From Prorocentrum cordatum (lineage: Eukaryota; Sar; Dinophyceae; Prorocentrales; Prorocentraceae), in contig CAUYUJ010016305.1 of assembly GCA_963575745.1 (NCBI GenBank), positions 1 through 47,500 of the forward strand: a stretch of 47,500 nt of DNA, written 5' to 3'. Position 1 is the stretch's first letter. Each line of letters starts with the position of its first letter. The translations under genes and the position numbers were made by a program. The notes beneath the pieces were generated by a model. That model was not told the DNA's origin. It saw nothing but the letters and a program-made list of their open reading frames with translations, and ran no database searches. Below are positions 27,991-39,063 of this stretch, one piece after another.

Positions 27991-28600
27991 CCGCTTTGAG
28001 AAAATGGGTGATGAGGATCTGCTCCGAGGTGATGAAGAGCTGCCCCGAAGTGATGGGGGCGGCATCGTGCTGCCCCAAGGCGCATCGGTATCGCAGCTGG
28101 CCAGGGCCGTGGGTGGCAGCGGCGCCAGTGCACACGCCACTTCAAAGTGTGATCGCACTTTGAGATGCGCAGTCGGCCCCACTTGTAAGCGCGATCGCAC
28201 TTTGAAGCGCGGACTTTCGACTGATGTTCTGCATTCAGGCTCGCGCAGAGCATGGGAGGCGCGCGTGAATGAGCGCAGGCTCTAGAGCAGCACTACAGCG
28301 AACTGCCGCCTGCGCGCCTGCCCCGTCTTCGCGCGGCCTATAGGAGGCAACGCGCGGCCGCTCGGACGGCCTGACAGATGCTGCAGCTTCGCATGGAGCT
28401 GCTGACAGAATCCCCCATCCGCCTCGTCTGCCTTGTCTCCATCCGCCCTCGCCCCCTCCGCCACCTACTACATTGCCCTCCGCCGCGGTGGACATTGCCG
28501 TTGCATCGCCTGTTGCATCGCCTCCCGCTGCCTTCCGATTCACCAGATGTTCCTGAGTTTGCGCGTCGCGTTGCTGCCCATTGCGCCCCCCTGGCCGCCC
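27991..28600. other. Non-coding, short duplicated motif
   Basis: The 14-mer GATCGCACTTTGA-like word occurs twice (about 28152 and 28191), in GTGATCGCACTTTGAGA and GCGATCGCACTTTGAAG. Otherwise no feature. Confidence 0.4.
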
Positions 28601-28770
28601 GGGGGCTGCAGCCCACTGCATTCGCGCCCGACGGCGAGGGCTGCAGCCCATTGCATTAGCGCCCGATGGCACAGACTGCCGTCCACTGCATTCGCGCCCG
28701 ATGGCAGGGGCTGCAGTCTACTCCATTCATGCCCGATGGCAAGGGTTGCAGTCTACTGCGGTCGCGCCCG
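28601..28770. repeat. Minisatellite, ~35-bp unit, four to five copies
   Basis: The unit is roughly GGCTGCAGYCYACTGCATTC followed by GCGCCCGATGGCA. Unit starts lie near 28604, 28639, 28673, 28709 and 28744. Confidence 0.8.
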
Positions 28771-28884
28771 CGGGGCGGGGCTGGGGGGGGGCCTGCGTGG
28801 ACGCATCATAGCTGCCCCGCTCGAAGTGTCAGCGCGCGCGCCCGAGCTCCTCGCACCTGCTCGCGCGCATTCATCCGAGGCCCG

Positions 28885-29090
28885 ATGGCGCCGAAGGCGA
28901 AGGCTGCAGCTGGCGCTGCGCTTGCTCGCATCAGCGAGGCCGACCTGAAAGCCAAGATCCGCGAGCGTAACCCTTGGAAGCAGGTGGCTCTTGGTCTTCG
29001 TCGCCTCATCGAGGTTGTGGCCAGGAAGTCAGAGCAGAACAAGTACGCGAGGGGTGCGTTCGTTGATGTCAGGCGCCCGCGGGTTGGCAG
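28885..29090 (+). CDS. Possible first exon
   Basis: ATG in CCCGATGGCGCCG opens a protein-like peptide: MAPKAKAAAGAALARISEAD then LKAKIRERNPWKQVALGLRR and EVVARKSEQNKYARGAFVDV. After about 29080 the frame turns into Gly/Arg-rich sequence. An exon with its donor near 29080-29100 is likely. It may be the beginning of the gene represented at 29940-31234, but no join can be proven. Confidence 0.35.
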
Positions 29091-29229
29091 CCGCTCCGCC
29101 GGCGCGCGGGCGAGGGCGACGCAGTCCGGTCGGTTGCTGCGCGCGACTGGCCTGCCAGGCGTCTTGCCTGCGCAGTCCACGCGAGCATCGGCGTCGCCAG
29201 TTGCTCGAGGTTTCAGCGCGCGCGCGCTC

Positions 29230-29425
29230 GCGTTCTGGGGGGGGGGGGGGGGCGCGCAGGAAGAGGTGGGGGAACATGGCGATGGGGGCGGGCAGGGGGG
29301 GGGGGGGGGGGGGCGGGGGGCAGCAGGGCGCGGGCGAGGAGGGCGATGATGACGAGGAAGAGCGGGAGGAGGGGCAGCATGGCCAGGACGGGGGGGGGGG
29401 GGGGCGGGGAGCGGAGGATGCGGGG
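29230..29425. repeat. G-runs and GGC-rich tract
   Basis: Several runs of 10-18 G near 29237, 29296 and 29392, separated by GC-rich purine DNA. Typical quadruplex-forming sequence. Confidence 0.7.
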
Positions 29426-29939
29426 GAGATAACGAGTTTGAGCTGCCATGGATGGCATATATAGCGTTCTGCGCCCTGATCTTGGAACGCGCTCGCGGAG
29501 TTCCAGCCGCGCGCTTCTGCGCTAGAAAAATGCTGTATTCCACCACCGCTGAGTTTCGTTGCCTCGCCTCGTGATCGCAGTTGCGGGGCGCCCGATGCCG
29601 CGCCCCTGGCCCGCGCTCGCGGTTCGAACCAGGCTCAGCTGCGAGACTGACCCGCAAGCCCCCCGAACGGAAACGCATCCACGCAGCCAATCTGCGTGGC
29701 CAGCACATGAGATTGATGCCTTGCGCCGACAGCGTGATGTTTTCCCACCTATGAATTGTCATTGCCATATGCGCTTTGTCCTGCATGCGGTGCGCCCTGC
29801 GCAAGTTGCGGCGATCCCCGTAGTCGTTCATGTTTTCTTTCTGGCAAATGCCATCGGCATTCCATAGCAGCGTTCGGCTCAAGCCTCGAGGAGGCGCAGG
29901 TGCTGCAAGGGCACAGGGGCGCACCGCGCGCCGCCCGAC
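29426..29939. other. No gene recognised
   Basis: Mixed sequence with GGCATATATAGCG near 29455, about 485 bp before the next open region. Nothing else is supported. Confidence 0.35.
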
Positions 29940-31234
29940 ATGGTCAGCATCGATGACATTGAGCGCGGCGCGTCTGACATGTCAAACCTGTTGGCCAAGC
30001 GCCCAAGCAACAAGGAGCTGCAGAACAAAATGCCTCCATCTGTGCGCTCGCACGCAATCGCTCTCAGCGCTTTCAGCGCCAGATGCTCTCGTCCTCACCG
30101 AGTTGATTGAAGAGAAGTGCACGGTGGGCTCCGTGAAGCGCGAAGCGCTGGCGGCAATCGATATCAAGGTTGCCAGCGTCGCTGCGGCGGCCCCGGGTAG
30201 CATCGGCGGTGCCGGGGATCAGATGCTTTCCCACATATACAACTACCGGACGGGCAAGACCAAGAAAACGGTCATTCTTGCAACGCGGTTGCATCGCTCA
30301 GGGATCTTAGAGCCAGCGCACGAGAAGCGTTTGACATGGGCAATGGTAGCATTGATGCGGTGCGAGCATGGGCACACCAAGTCTCGGCTTAGCTGCCAGA
30401 TCATATACAACAGCTTTCGCGATTTGGTGGGCCACATGAAAAACGCAGCGGTCCCATTCACGAAGCCGACACTCACGACACATCCTGAGCGCCCTGCGGA
30501 TTGGCCCGCATCCCTGCTCAAGGCTGCTTATGATGATGACGACCCGCCCGTCGAGAAGTTCATCGACTTGCATGCCTTCCTGGGCAAGCGCGCCCCGTTG
30601 CGCGACAACAACCTATTGCCCCAGAGAGCGGGCTGGCATCTGGCAGTCGTCTGCTGGCCGTGCCCCACTTCAGAAGGAGCGGTGCGGTGGCGGGCACTCA
30701 TCCCGGGGCCGGCGCTCCAAGGGCGGCAGCTCCGACTTGAGGCTGGCCGCTCAGATCCATTGTTCGTGCACTGCAGGGCAATCAGGTGCTGGCTATGCTC
30801 GCGCGCCAGCCGCGTCGTTCATGCCAGGCAAGAGCATTGCCGCAGGTGCAGCTCGCGCTGGTGGGCCCAAGGTCACGGCACTTCCACTCGGCGACGGCGT
30901 AGCAGCTCCTGTTGATGGTGACGCAGCTCCTGCGGCGGGCGGCGCAGCGCCCACTGCTGCCGGTGCAGCGTCGGCTGCGGATCGCGCCGCGCAGGAGGCC
31001 TGCGAGTTTCAGGCGCTCGACGCCAAGGCGAAGAAGGGCGCCCGTGCAGCCAAGAGGCCCGCTGCTGCAACGACTGTTGCAAAGAAGCCAGTGGCGGCCA
31101 CTCCCGCCCTGAAGAAGCCCGCCGCGTCGCGGGCGTCCAACGGCGGCGCATTCAAGATCGCGCATGAACCAGGCGACGGTCACTTCACGCAGAATGCGCT
31201 CGCTTCCGGGCGGCGCGGAAGGGGGCCCAGGTGA
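29940..31234 (+). pseudogene. Dinoflagellate-type gene of unknown function, with frame changes
   Basis: ATG 29940 starts MVSIDDIERGASDMSNLLAK; near 30080 the sensible frame shifts to PDALVLTELIEEKCTVGSVK, VILATRLHRSG, LTWAMVALMRCEHGHTKSRL and DLVGHMKNAAVPFTK, then AYDDDDPPVEKF and LGKRAPLRDNN. The frame shifts again near 30640, and an Ala/Lys-rich tail follows (KKGARAAKRPAAA, ALKKPAASRASNGG) ending at TGA 31232-31234. The central part resembles from memory another multi-copy dinoflagellate family; no domain or function is known to me. The changes could be short introns or indels. Lys-Pro-Ala-Ala tails are common in dinoflagellate nuclear proteins. Confidence 0.4.
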
Positions 31235-32372
31235 CCCGAGGCCAACAACCGCGCCGAGAATCAGGCGCTCGCGCACGCAAAGGCTGCACGTGAGTCGGCA
31301 GGCGAGATGTGGAGGAGCGCGAAGAACGCTTGAGACACGCTGAACACCAGCGCTGGTTGGATGCATGAGCTGACGGGTCTCTAATGCACTGTGCGCGTAT
31401 AGAGTAGGGGTTGGCATTGCTCGCATCTTGTGCTTTCGGAGCTTTGCGAACCGATCGCCGCGTTCCAGATGCCTCGCCCACGCACGTTTGCGCGTCTCTC
31501 CCCGCGTTTTTGCGTCGGCATGTGCGCATGCAGCGCGCGCCCCGCCCACCGCTGCAGCAACCCCTGCAATCGCGCCCGCGGCGCGGCCTTCGGGTTTGCA
31601 GCTGCGGCTGCAATGTTGCACGCATGATTGCACATCGCGGCGTTCCATGGTCACGCGCTCAAGAGATGCGACCGACGGATGGTGCCCGTTCTCAGCAGGG
31701 GGGCGCATGGGGGGGCGGAGCACACGCGGGGAAACCTCAGGGCGAGGTGAGTCCGGGGAGGGGCGGGCGAATGAACAGCCGATGCAGTCATGACTGCATG
31801 TGCAAGTGAGGCAGCATTCATGTGCCCGCGTCAATACCGATTGCAATTTTGACTGCATGGGCGCACGTCCTAATCAGTTGCAACTGCAGGCTCGCTCTGC
31901 ATTCGCAGATGTGTTCATGCACGCGCGGCCGATTGCAGGACGCGCGTTCAGATGCGCAGGTGATTGCGCATGCCATGCGCCCGCTGTTGCCATGCAATCC
32001 TTGATGTTCGATGAAGTGGTGTGCGCGGGTGACTGCAACGGTGATTGCACCCGTGGTGCAAGCTTTTTTGTGTTGCAGTGGGTGCGTCGCATATATGTGA
32101 GCCCCCCCACCACCCATGTTTCCCATGCAAACGCATGCGCTCCTATGCGCCGTCGTCGCGCCAGCCCCCAAAGCCCCGCAGTTGCTGCATATGGCTCGAG
32201 GGCGGGCTCGCGGTTGCGCTGCCGATTCGCGCCCAAACCCGAAAAGTACCAGACGATAGAATCATTGTGGAGGAAATGCCCGCATGTATCTGCTGCTGCG
32301 CTGGCTGCAACCCTGGACGAGGTCACGTGGGAACCCTTCTCAGCATCGAGGAAGGAGGTTCGTTGAGCTTGA
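31235..32372. other. No gene recognised; TGCA-rich
   Basis: Enriched in GATTGCA, GACTGCA and GTTGCA words (for example about 31627, 31792, 31840, 31930, 32042), including the perfect 18-bp palindrome ATGCAGTCATGACTGCAT at 31782-31799. The open frame to 32366 near KYQTIESLWRKCPHVSAAAL may be a decayed N-terminal part of the following pseudogene. Confidence 0.4.
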
Positions 32373-34440
32373 GACCCGGTTATAAACCAAACGACTCTTG
32401 CCGAGTATCCCCAGACGGAGTTCAATGTTGCCAATCTCCCTGTATCGCTGCACGCGGCGCACACCCAATGCAGCAGCTGGCGGGCCCTCATTCAAAGCAC
32501 ATTGGCGGCGAGGCCATGCTCTTTCGAGCGTCCGCGGTCGCTGATATTTTATGTTGACGAGGTCACGCCAGGCAACCAGTTATCTCCAGACAAGCCAAGG
32601 AAGGCGCGGATGTTCTACGTATCGTTTCTAGAGTTGGGGCCAGAAGTGTTGTCGTAAGAGGATGCGTGGTTCTGCGTGGGTGGCCTGAGGCCACAGCGTG
32701 TATCCAATATAGATGCAGGCGTCGCACAGGCATTCAAAATTCATAACAGACACGTTGCAGGTCGGATTGTTCGCTGCACACGACGGGCGTTTCATTGGAT
32801 CCTGGCGCCAGGTTTCATTGCAATGGGATGGTTATCCAGGACGGCGGTGCCCAGAAGTTGGTCCGGCTTATTAAAGGCGATCCTGGTACCAAATGTTGCA
32901 CGCTTTGCCGCTATGTAATTGCGATGGCCAGCTCCCTGGTCGACGAAGATGGGGCGCCCCTGCCGAGAGCAGACGCCATGCGCGAGCGCGACATTGATTC
33001 TGCGACGAATGATGACATCAGGGGGAGCGCGCGGCGGCGGGCTGGGTTCCACGCGACGGACACCGACGCCAATTTCAAGACCTGCGGGGGGCGCGCAAAT
33101 TCGAAGGAGAGTGGATACCTCAGGATGAGGAAGGACTGGGAGATGATCAGGGGGGGGGGAAGGGGAAAGCGAGGATGACGAGCAGGCGGCTGAGCAGCGA
33201 TGCGCTTTCGCCTCCTCCAGGGTCCGCGAGCGAGCTTTCGGTTTCAACCATCGCGCGCAGAACATGCTGCTCGATCCACAGCTGGATCGCATTATCCCAC
33301 TGGTTGACCAGTATTGCCGCGACAGGACTCACGCATTCTTTATTCGGCTCGGGGTGTGTTCAACATTGTGACGCACCTCTTTCTTGCAGGTTGTACGAGT
33401 AATGAGTTGCCCAACGTATACTCGCGTTTCGAGGGGTGCATCGGGGCGCGGTCATTGCCCATTGCGCACGGCGGCGCCGGAAACTTGGCTAAGCCCCCCC
33501 CCCCCCCCCCCCGAAGGGCCGCGATATTGCCAACGGCGAGGCGAAATCGTTTTAAGTGCCTGGCGAGTGAGGCATGGTCTTTGCTGCCACTCATGTATAC
33601 GTATGTGATGACGGTTCTATGGCCTGCAGGGGTCGCACGCGCGGAGTGCGCCACTTTTGCTCGGTTGTGCGATTCGGCGTGGTGCATCGAAGCTGCAGCA
33701 TCATCCCGCGCGTCAGCTGTCGCTCTCAGGGACAGGGCGAACGCTTTCCTGGGTGCTTGCGGAGTTCGTGAAGCAGCCAGGTGGCAGGAATACACGACGC
33801 CGAAGTTCCACTGGCTGGTCCATTTCCCAAGGCACCTGATCAAGTACGGATGCCATCTGTCTTGTTTTGTACACGGGGGCACAGAGTGCCCAAGCAGTTC
33901 TGCAATGATACGCGCCAGCTGGAAGCCTCTGAGAGGAGCGCGCTGTCCGAGGTCACGCGCCTGCATTTGGCGAATTTGCGCAGCACCAACGTGTTCGACT
34001 TCTCGCCGCACTGGGCGCGCCCCGGGGCGACACCTAAGAAGACGCACGCCTTCCTCGAGGAGAAGCTCGGCCAGCGCCTCCGCAGGGACAGCACGACCAC
34101 GGCTCCGGGGGCTCGGGTGTCGACGTTGCCGACGTGCCAGTCCCGCGACATCGCGCTGCTTTCCGTTGCCAATGGTGGCAAGGCGTGCGGGGGGGTTTGG
34201 TTTCACGCTGCTGCAAAGGGAACGATGGTGTCGCTGGTTTCAATCTGGGACACCCCTCGCTTCGATGATCGACTCGGCGCGCCGACCGTTGCCCCGACCG
34301 ACGACGACTTGCAGCTGGCGCACACGACCGGCATCACCACTGCCATGGCGGGGCGTCTGCCAAGTTTCAAAACCACCACCGCCACTATACGGGCGCGCCG
34401 TCTGCAGGCAACTCTCCGCTTTGCATGCGTGCAGTTGTGA
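32373..34440 (+). pseudogene. DEVTPGN-family dinoflagellate gene, decayed
   Basis: Successive pieces in changing frames: EYPQTEFNVANLPVSLHAAH, FYVDEVTPGNQLSPDKPRKA, then TAA at 32655-32657 directly followed in frame by EDAWFCVGG; then GMVIQDGGAQKLVRLIKGDP and CCTLCRYV (from 32830, other frame); FGFNHRAQNMLLDP; FNIVTHLFLAGC; NRFKCLASEA; TTPKFHWLVHFPRHLIKYGC and LSCFV; then, in another frame from about 33880, HRVPKQFCNDTRQLEASERS to TGA 34438-34440. The order DE[FV]TPGN, ..VQDGGA.K..., C..C, FKC.ASE, PKFHW..H.P is a family I remember as abundant in dinoflagellate genomes, function unproven and possibly mobile-element derived. At least one stop and three frame changes are present; a C-run near 33488 lies inside. 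Confidence 0.6.
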
Positions 34441-35300
34441 AGAATTGATGGTGGACATTTGCGATGGGTGGGGCGTCCGTTGTGGTTGGTTGGAAAGGTT
34501 CGAAGACTTGCAAGGCACGCAGGCGCCCTGGAGGCGGGTCAATCGCGATCGTGCCCCCCATGTTCAAGTGGTGAGACATCGCGTGAGCTGCTACTGCGTT
34601 CTTCTGCGCAGCAGCGCAAAAACCTGTGCATTCGAATGCGTAGGTGTCGCTCGCCTTGCGCCTCGCGCGTAGAAGTTCAAGACTTCGGGAGCTAAGCATG
34701 CAGTGTCTTCACATCAACATGAATGCGCTTGCAACTACCTGCGCCCCGTGAGCGCAACTTGTAAGTTCCCGAGAACAACTTGCTAGCTAAGTCTGCTAAC
34801 TGTTACAACCACCCAAGTTCACCGCAGTATGGGAGGAGTCTGGGGGCCGATGTTGAGCAGATTCTGTGTAGGTTCATGCCTAGACTGATTCCCTATAGGA
34901 GCCCGTCCAGCTCAGACCCCTTGGCCGCCTCCAAGCCTCCAGCGTGGCTTCTGGAGGCCCGCCATCTGCCCCCGCGCGGGCGCCGGCCCCAGCTGCGAGG
35001 GGGCGTCTCCCACGGTGCGCGGCGGCGCCTCGGCCTCGAAGCGGCCAGCCGGCCAGGATCCGCCGCGGCCCCACGGTCCGGAGGAGGGGGAAGGGGGGGC
35101 GGAGGAAGGAAATGTCGGGGTTTGCTAAACGGTGCCCCTGGCTAAAGGTAGGTGCCCGCAGTTTTTCGGTCAGTTTTGGGGCCCTTTCTGGGGCCCCTCT
35201 GGGGCTCGTGAGGCGCGCGCTCGAGACCGCGGGGCCCTCTGTGGAAATCTTGGGGGCACCTTAGGCCAGGGGCACTTCTGGCAACGCCAGGGGGAAAGAG
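34441..35300. other. No gene recognised
   Basis: Mixed DNA, then GC-rich sequence from 34900. No domain-like ORF. GGGGCCC words cluster at 35175-35205. Confidence 0.4.
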
Positions 35301-35393
35301 AGGGAAAAAAGGAAAAGGAAGAGGGGAAGGAGGAGGAGGAAGAGGAGGAGGAGATGGAGGAGGAGGAGGAGGAGGAGGAGGAGGAGGAGGGGG
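35300..35393. repeat. GGA tract, left half of the copia target
   Basis: AGGAGGAGG repeats running straight into the left LTR; the last five bases are GGGGG, the possible target duplication. The tract resumes at 46202 after the right LTR. Confidence 0.85.
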
Positions 35394-35568
35394 TGTTAAC
35401 ATGTAAGCATTCAGGTGACTGGGGAGCGAAGGTGCCCCGGTTACCTTTGGCTCAAGTATTTAACGGCTGAAGCTACCGAGACTTGCTTCGCCGCGCCGAG
35501 GTAAAAAGGTGACCGGTCGTCATCGCTGTCACCGAGCTCCCGTGCAGAACCCTCCTCGGGGTTTTGCA
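35394..35568 (+). repeat. Left LTR
   Basis: 175 bp starting TGTTAACATG and ending GTTTTGCA. It contains TTTGGCTCAAG at 35446-35456, identical to the 3' end of the dinoflagellate spliced leader. About 95% identical to the right LTR. Confidence 0.95.
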
Positions 35569-35588
35569 TGGTAGCGGAGCGCGGTTGC
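35569..35588 (+). promoter_or_regulatory. Primer-binding site, tRNA-iMet-like
   Basis: TGGTAGCGGAGCGCGGTTGC lies immediately after the LTR end. About 15 of 20 bases agree with the reverse complement of the 3' end of eukaryotic initiator tRNA-Met as I recall it, including the invariant TGGTAGC. Priming of minus-strand synthesis by initiator tRNA is usual for Ty1/copia. Confidence 0.7.
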
Positions 35589-35589
35589 C

Positions 35590-36654
35590 ATGGCGGCGGC
35601 GGCGGCCGCTGCAGCTAGGCCCGCGCAGGGCGACCCGCCGGTCAACCTCAACGTGCCGGCGGACAGAGATGCATGGGTCAACATGGACCCTAACCGCTTC
35701 GACGACCTGTGCGAGCAGGCGTACCTGAACGGGGACTTCAGTTACGTTCAGACGGCGTTACTTGCAAATCATCATGGTATTGCGACGTTCATTAACGAGC
35801 GAGTAACACAGGACCGAAGGGAAGTATCGAACGTTGAGGCATTTCAAATGTTACAGAGCGCTCAGAAGACCAGAAGCATGTTGTTAGCGATAACGAAGAG
35901 AAACGCTGCGCTTGAAAGGGATGCTCGCAGATTGGTAGAAAGAGTTACCGAGTTGGAGACCAACAGCGAAGTACAAGAGAAGTTACTCGAAAAGTTTGGT
36001 CAACTTTCGGAAGCAATCAAAGGCGGAAGCGGAAGTAAGCACGGGAGCGGTAAACCGATAAGCGAGTACAAAGCATGACAAGCGTTAAAGATCTTCAGTG
36101 GAGAAAGAGCAAAGTTCAGAGACTGGAACGACAAGTTCTTAAACGCGCTTGCCCAAGTAAAACCGAGTTACCGACCGGCGCTGGAAATGTTGAACAAGAA
36201 GTTGGAGACACTCGACGGAGTTGTCCCAGAGGAAGATGATGATGATATCATACGCATAATGAACGGTCGGTTAACAGCAAGCGAATACTTAAAGGCAAAC
36301 CAAGCTAAACCAGCAGAGGATGACAACAAAGGAGATTACGAGTTTACCGAGGGAGACAAAACTCAAATGGAGGAAGACTTATGGTACATCCTCAACGAAA
36401 AGCTTGAAGGTGCAGAAGCAAGGGGAAAATTGAAGGGGCTCATGGATGGTGACGGAATTATGGCTTGGCAAAAGGTTTACAAATGGTACTCGGCTGTTAC
36501 CGGAGCGACCCTTTCCTCAAAGATGACGCACGCTATGAACCCTGAGCCGCCCGAGAAAATTACCGATACCGTTGCCCGACTTGAGGAGTGGGGCGCGTTA
36601 GCGGAGAATCTTGAAAAGTATGGCAAGGATTACTCACTGCCCCTCCCCATTTAA
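35590..36654 (+). pseudogene. copia Gag (capsid part), in-frame TGA
   Basis: ATG 35590 in TTGCCATGG starts MAAAAAAAARPAQG. There is a coiled coil at about residues 95-150. TGA at 36076-36078 interrupts the frame just before QALKIFSGERAKFRDWNDKF, the typical copia capsid 'K-F.G....F..W..K' segment; a Trp codon (TGG to TGA) would fit the position. The same frame stays open to TAA 36652-36654. Around 36650 the Gag sequence continues in another frame (VTALRAIMVHANDWFDEW, with TAG at 36722-36724, then LYSKREDWARKKELD) up to about 36838. Gag forms the particle that packages element RNA. Confidence 0.8.
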
Positions 36655-36683
36655 GGTCACCGCGCTCAGGGCAATAATGGTGC

Positions 36684-38204
36684 ATGCGAATGATTGGTTT
36701 GACGAGTGGCAGCAGGCGCGTTAGCGGACGCCCGACGCACTTAACATTGATTCGTTCCAAAAGCTATACTCCAAGCGTGAAGATTGGGCGCGTAAAAAGG
36801 AACTCGACTCAGACACCAAAAATAAAGATGCGATGGACATTGGAAAATATTAACGAGACGAGTCAAGGGTCCGAAAATGTCTGGGATCAGACAGGATGGG
36901 TTGACGAAGATGGAAACTGGTGGCCAGAGGGCGGATCTTGGAGTTACGGGCCCTGGGCTAATGAAAGTGAAACTGGAGATCATGAGGAAGTCGACGCCGT
37001 AAACAAGGGCAAAGGCAAAGGCTCAGGCCCCAAATGTTACAATTGCGGAGGCATGGGTCATTTAGCCAGGAACTGCACAAAGCCTAAACAGTTCACGAAA
37101 GGAGGCAAAGGTGGCAAAGGCGGCAAAGGCAAAGGTCACCGTGCCACCTATGGATCCTACATGAAAGGCAAGATTGGAGGCAAACAAGGTGGTAAAGGTG
37201 GCGGCTCGTGGGGTGGAAGTTACGGTGGCCAAGGGAGATTTACCCCCCACAGCGAGCGTGAGTGTTACAAGTGTGGCGCTAAAGGGCACATTGCCGTTAA
37301 CTGCCCAGGTCCCAAGAAGACCGCCAACGAAGTTGAGCAAGAGAGACCAACGGTAAACGCGGAAAGTGAACAAACCACTTCGTTTGGCCAACCGCAGCAT
37401 GTGCTCAGTGTTGAGATGAATGATGAAGTGAACGTGCCACCGGAACCGCCCACGACTGAGGAGATTAACGGACAATGGGCACTGCCCTCACATTCCAGAC
37501 AGAAAATGGCGCGTAAAGTCGCAGTGGACCTGAGAAAAGCTTACCAGGAGCATCAGTGCAACGGGAACTGCAATCATGTAAACCAGTGGGGCCAGAGGAT
37601 AAGTAAAAGCATAAAGCAGGAAAAGAGTTGGTTGGAGAAATGTGGAGAAATTGGGCTAATCGAAATGCGAGACTGTGATCCAGAAATTAACGCGGTGCCA
37701 CCTCAGAGTACAACGCACGAAACAATCGTGGTTACCGTGGACTCTGGAGCGTACAACACGGTAGGACCCCCAAGAATAGGCACCTACTTCCCCATTAAAC
37801 AGACAGATGCGTCAAAGCAGGGAAGACACTACAGCGCGGCAAACGGAACGACGATAAAGAATTACGGGCAGCGAGTAGTAACCGGAAAGAATGAACATGG
37901 AAACTCAATCAGCATGCCAATTCAAGTGGCGGAAGTCAACAAAGTTCTGGGATCTGTCAGAGAAATGGTAAACGCTGGAAACAGAGTTGTATTCGACAAG
38001 GACCTTAACGGGAGATCCCTGAGTCATATTATGAATAAGGCCACGGGTAAATGCACGACCATCCACGAGAAGATTGGCACATTCCAGTTTAACATCATGG
38101 TGCCGAAGGGACCGGTGGAGGCCGTCAAGCCCAAGAGTGAAGTAAACGCAGCTGAGGGTTTTCCGCGGCCGGGAACCCTCGAGGCGGACCTGTTCTTCTA
38201 CTAA
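36684..38204 (+). CDS. copia Gag zinc knuckles + aspartic protease
   Basis: Meaningful sequence begins near 36835 (NINETSQGSENVWDQTGW). Two CCHC knuckles follow: CYNCGGMGHLARNC at 37034-37075 and CYKCGAKGHIAVNC at about 37263-37304, joined by a Gly/Lys-rich linker; they bind nucleic acid. The retropepsin-like protease has its active site in VVTVDSGAYNTVGPP (Asp codon at about 37739). The frame ends at TAA 38202-38204; coding continues in another frame at 38212, so a further indel or a programmed shift lies near here. Confidence 0.85.
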   Translation: MRMIGLTSGSRRVSGRPTHLTLIRSKSYTPSVKIGRVKRNSTQTPKIKMRWTLENINETSQGSENVWDQTGWVDEDGNWWPEGGSWSYGPWANESETGDHEEVDAVNKGKGKGSGPKCYNCGGMGHLARNCTKPKQFTKGGKGGKGGKGKGHRATYGSYMKGKIGGKQGGKGGGSWGGSYGGQGRFTPHSERECYKCGAKGHIAVNCPGPKKTANEVEQERPTVNAESEQTTSFGQPQHVLSVEMNDEVNVPPEPPTTEEINGQWALPSHSRQKMARKVAVDLRKAYQEHQCNGNCNHVNQWGQRISKSIKQEKSWLEKCGEIGLIEMRDCDPEINAVPPQSTTHETIVVTVDSGAYNTVGPPRIGTYFPIKQTDASKQGRHYSAANGTTIKNYGQRVVTGKNEHGNSISMPIQVAEVNKVLGSVREMVNAGNRVVFDKDLNGRSLSHIMNKATGKCTTIHEKIGTFQFNIMVPKGPVEAVKPKSEVNAAEGFPRPGTLEADLFFY

Positions 38205-38211
38205 GCCATCA

Positions 38212-39063
38212 TTGCCCGTAAGACCAAGCGAAAATTTAAACGTCTTTAACGCCGAAGAAGGCGAAGGGAGTGAAAATGGGGGCAGCGAAAGTGAGTTGAG
38301 TGACGTAGAAGACGTGTTTGCGAGTGACGAAGCAGAGTTACCGAAGAAAGTTTACTGTGACATGAGACCGTCAAAGGAGGAAGTTGAGGCGCACAATGCA
38401 ACGCATTTACCTTACCGAAGTTGGTGCCCACATTGCGTTAGAGGCAAAGCGCGTAGGCGCAATCACAGGAGACGTAAAAGGAAAAGGAACGGAGGTGCAC
38501 CAGTAATTTCGATGGATTACATGTGGCTTAAAGGAAGAAAGGAAGAAGGCGAAAGTGCGAGCAATGGTAACCCAATTCTGGTCATGCATTGCAGGGAAAC
38601 CAAATTAACGTGGAGCCGAGTGCTGTTGAAGAAAGGGGTGGATCCATACTCAGTAAAAGTGGGATGTGACATGATCGGCTCTACCGGATATAAGAAGGTT
38701 ATACTTAAAAGTGATGGAGAAGCGGCAATTACGGCGCTGGCCAACAGGATGAAAGCGTCGAGTGACCTTGACATGGGTGTTGAAGTCAGTCCTGTAGGCG
38801 ATTCAAAGGCCAACGGTGAAATTGAGAGAGCTGTTAGAACGGTGCAAGGACAAGTCAGGACATTAAAGAGCGCCTTGGATGCCAACTACAAGACCGAGTT
38901 TAGTGAAAGCCATACGATTATACCATGGATGGTAAGTTATGCGTCTTCTCTGATGAACAAGTTCACGATAGATACAGATGGAAAGACAGCCCATAAAAGA
39001 TGTAGGGGGAGGAAGTTTAACCAACAAATTCCTGAGTTCGGTGAATGTGTCATGCATTTATAG
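38212..39063 (+). CDS. copia integrase
   Basis: An acidic N-terminal stretch leads into HNATHLPYRSWCPHCVRGKA, the pre-integrase zinc-binding H-H-C-C. The catalytic core shows D (ISMDYMW), D (ILKSDGEAAI) and E (KANGEIERAVRTVQG), the DDE triad that joins element cDNA to the genome. TAG at 39061-39063 stops the frame; the same frame continues with TPAHKGREKLEMRWESGVFL, typical of the integrase C-terminal region, so the stop is probably a point mutation (for example CAG to TAG). Confidence 0.88.
   Translation: MPVRPSENLNVFNAEEGEGSENGGSESELSDVEDVFASDEAELPKKVYCDMRPSKEEVEAHNATHLPYRSWCPHCVRGKARRRNHRRRKRKRNGGAPVISMDYMWLKGRKEEGESASNGNPILVMHCRETKLTWSRVLLKKGVDPYSVKVGCDMIGSTGYKKVILKSDGEAAITALANRMKASSDLDMGVEVSPVGDSKANGEIERAVRTVQGQVRTLKSALDANYKTEFSESHTIIPWMVSYASSLMNKFTIDTDGKTAHKRCRGRKFNQQIPEFGECVMHL

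Noticed and set aside
29605-29645. GGTTCGAACC, a tRNA T-loop-like word on both strands
   Set aside because: The flanking bases do not form a 5-bp T stem, and no acceptor stem or anticodon arm could be placed on either strand.
30782-31858. 358-codon minus-strand ORF
   Set aside because: It lies mainly opposite the plus-strand frame with the KKPAA tail, and its composition is that of a GC-rich shadow frame.
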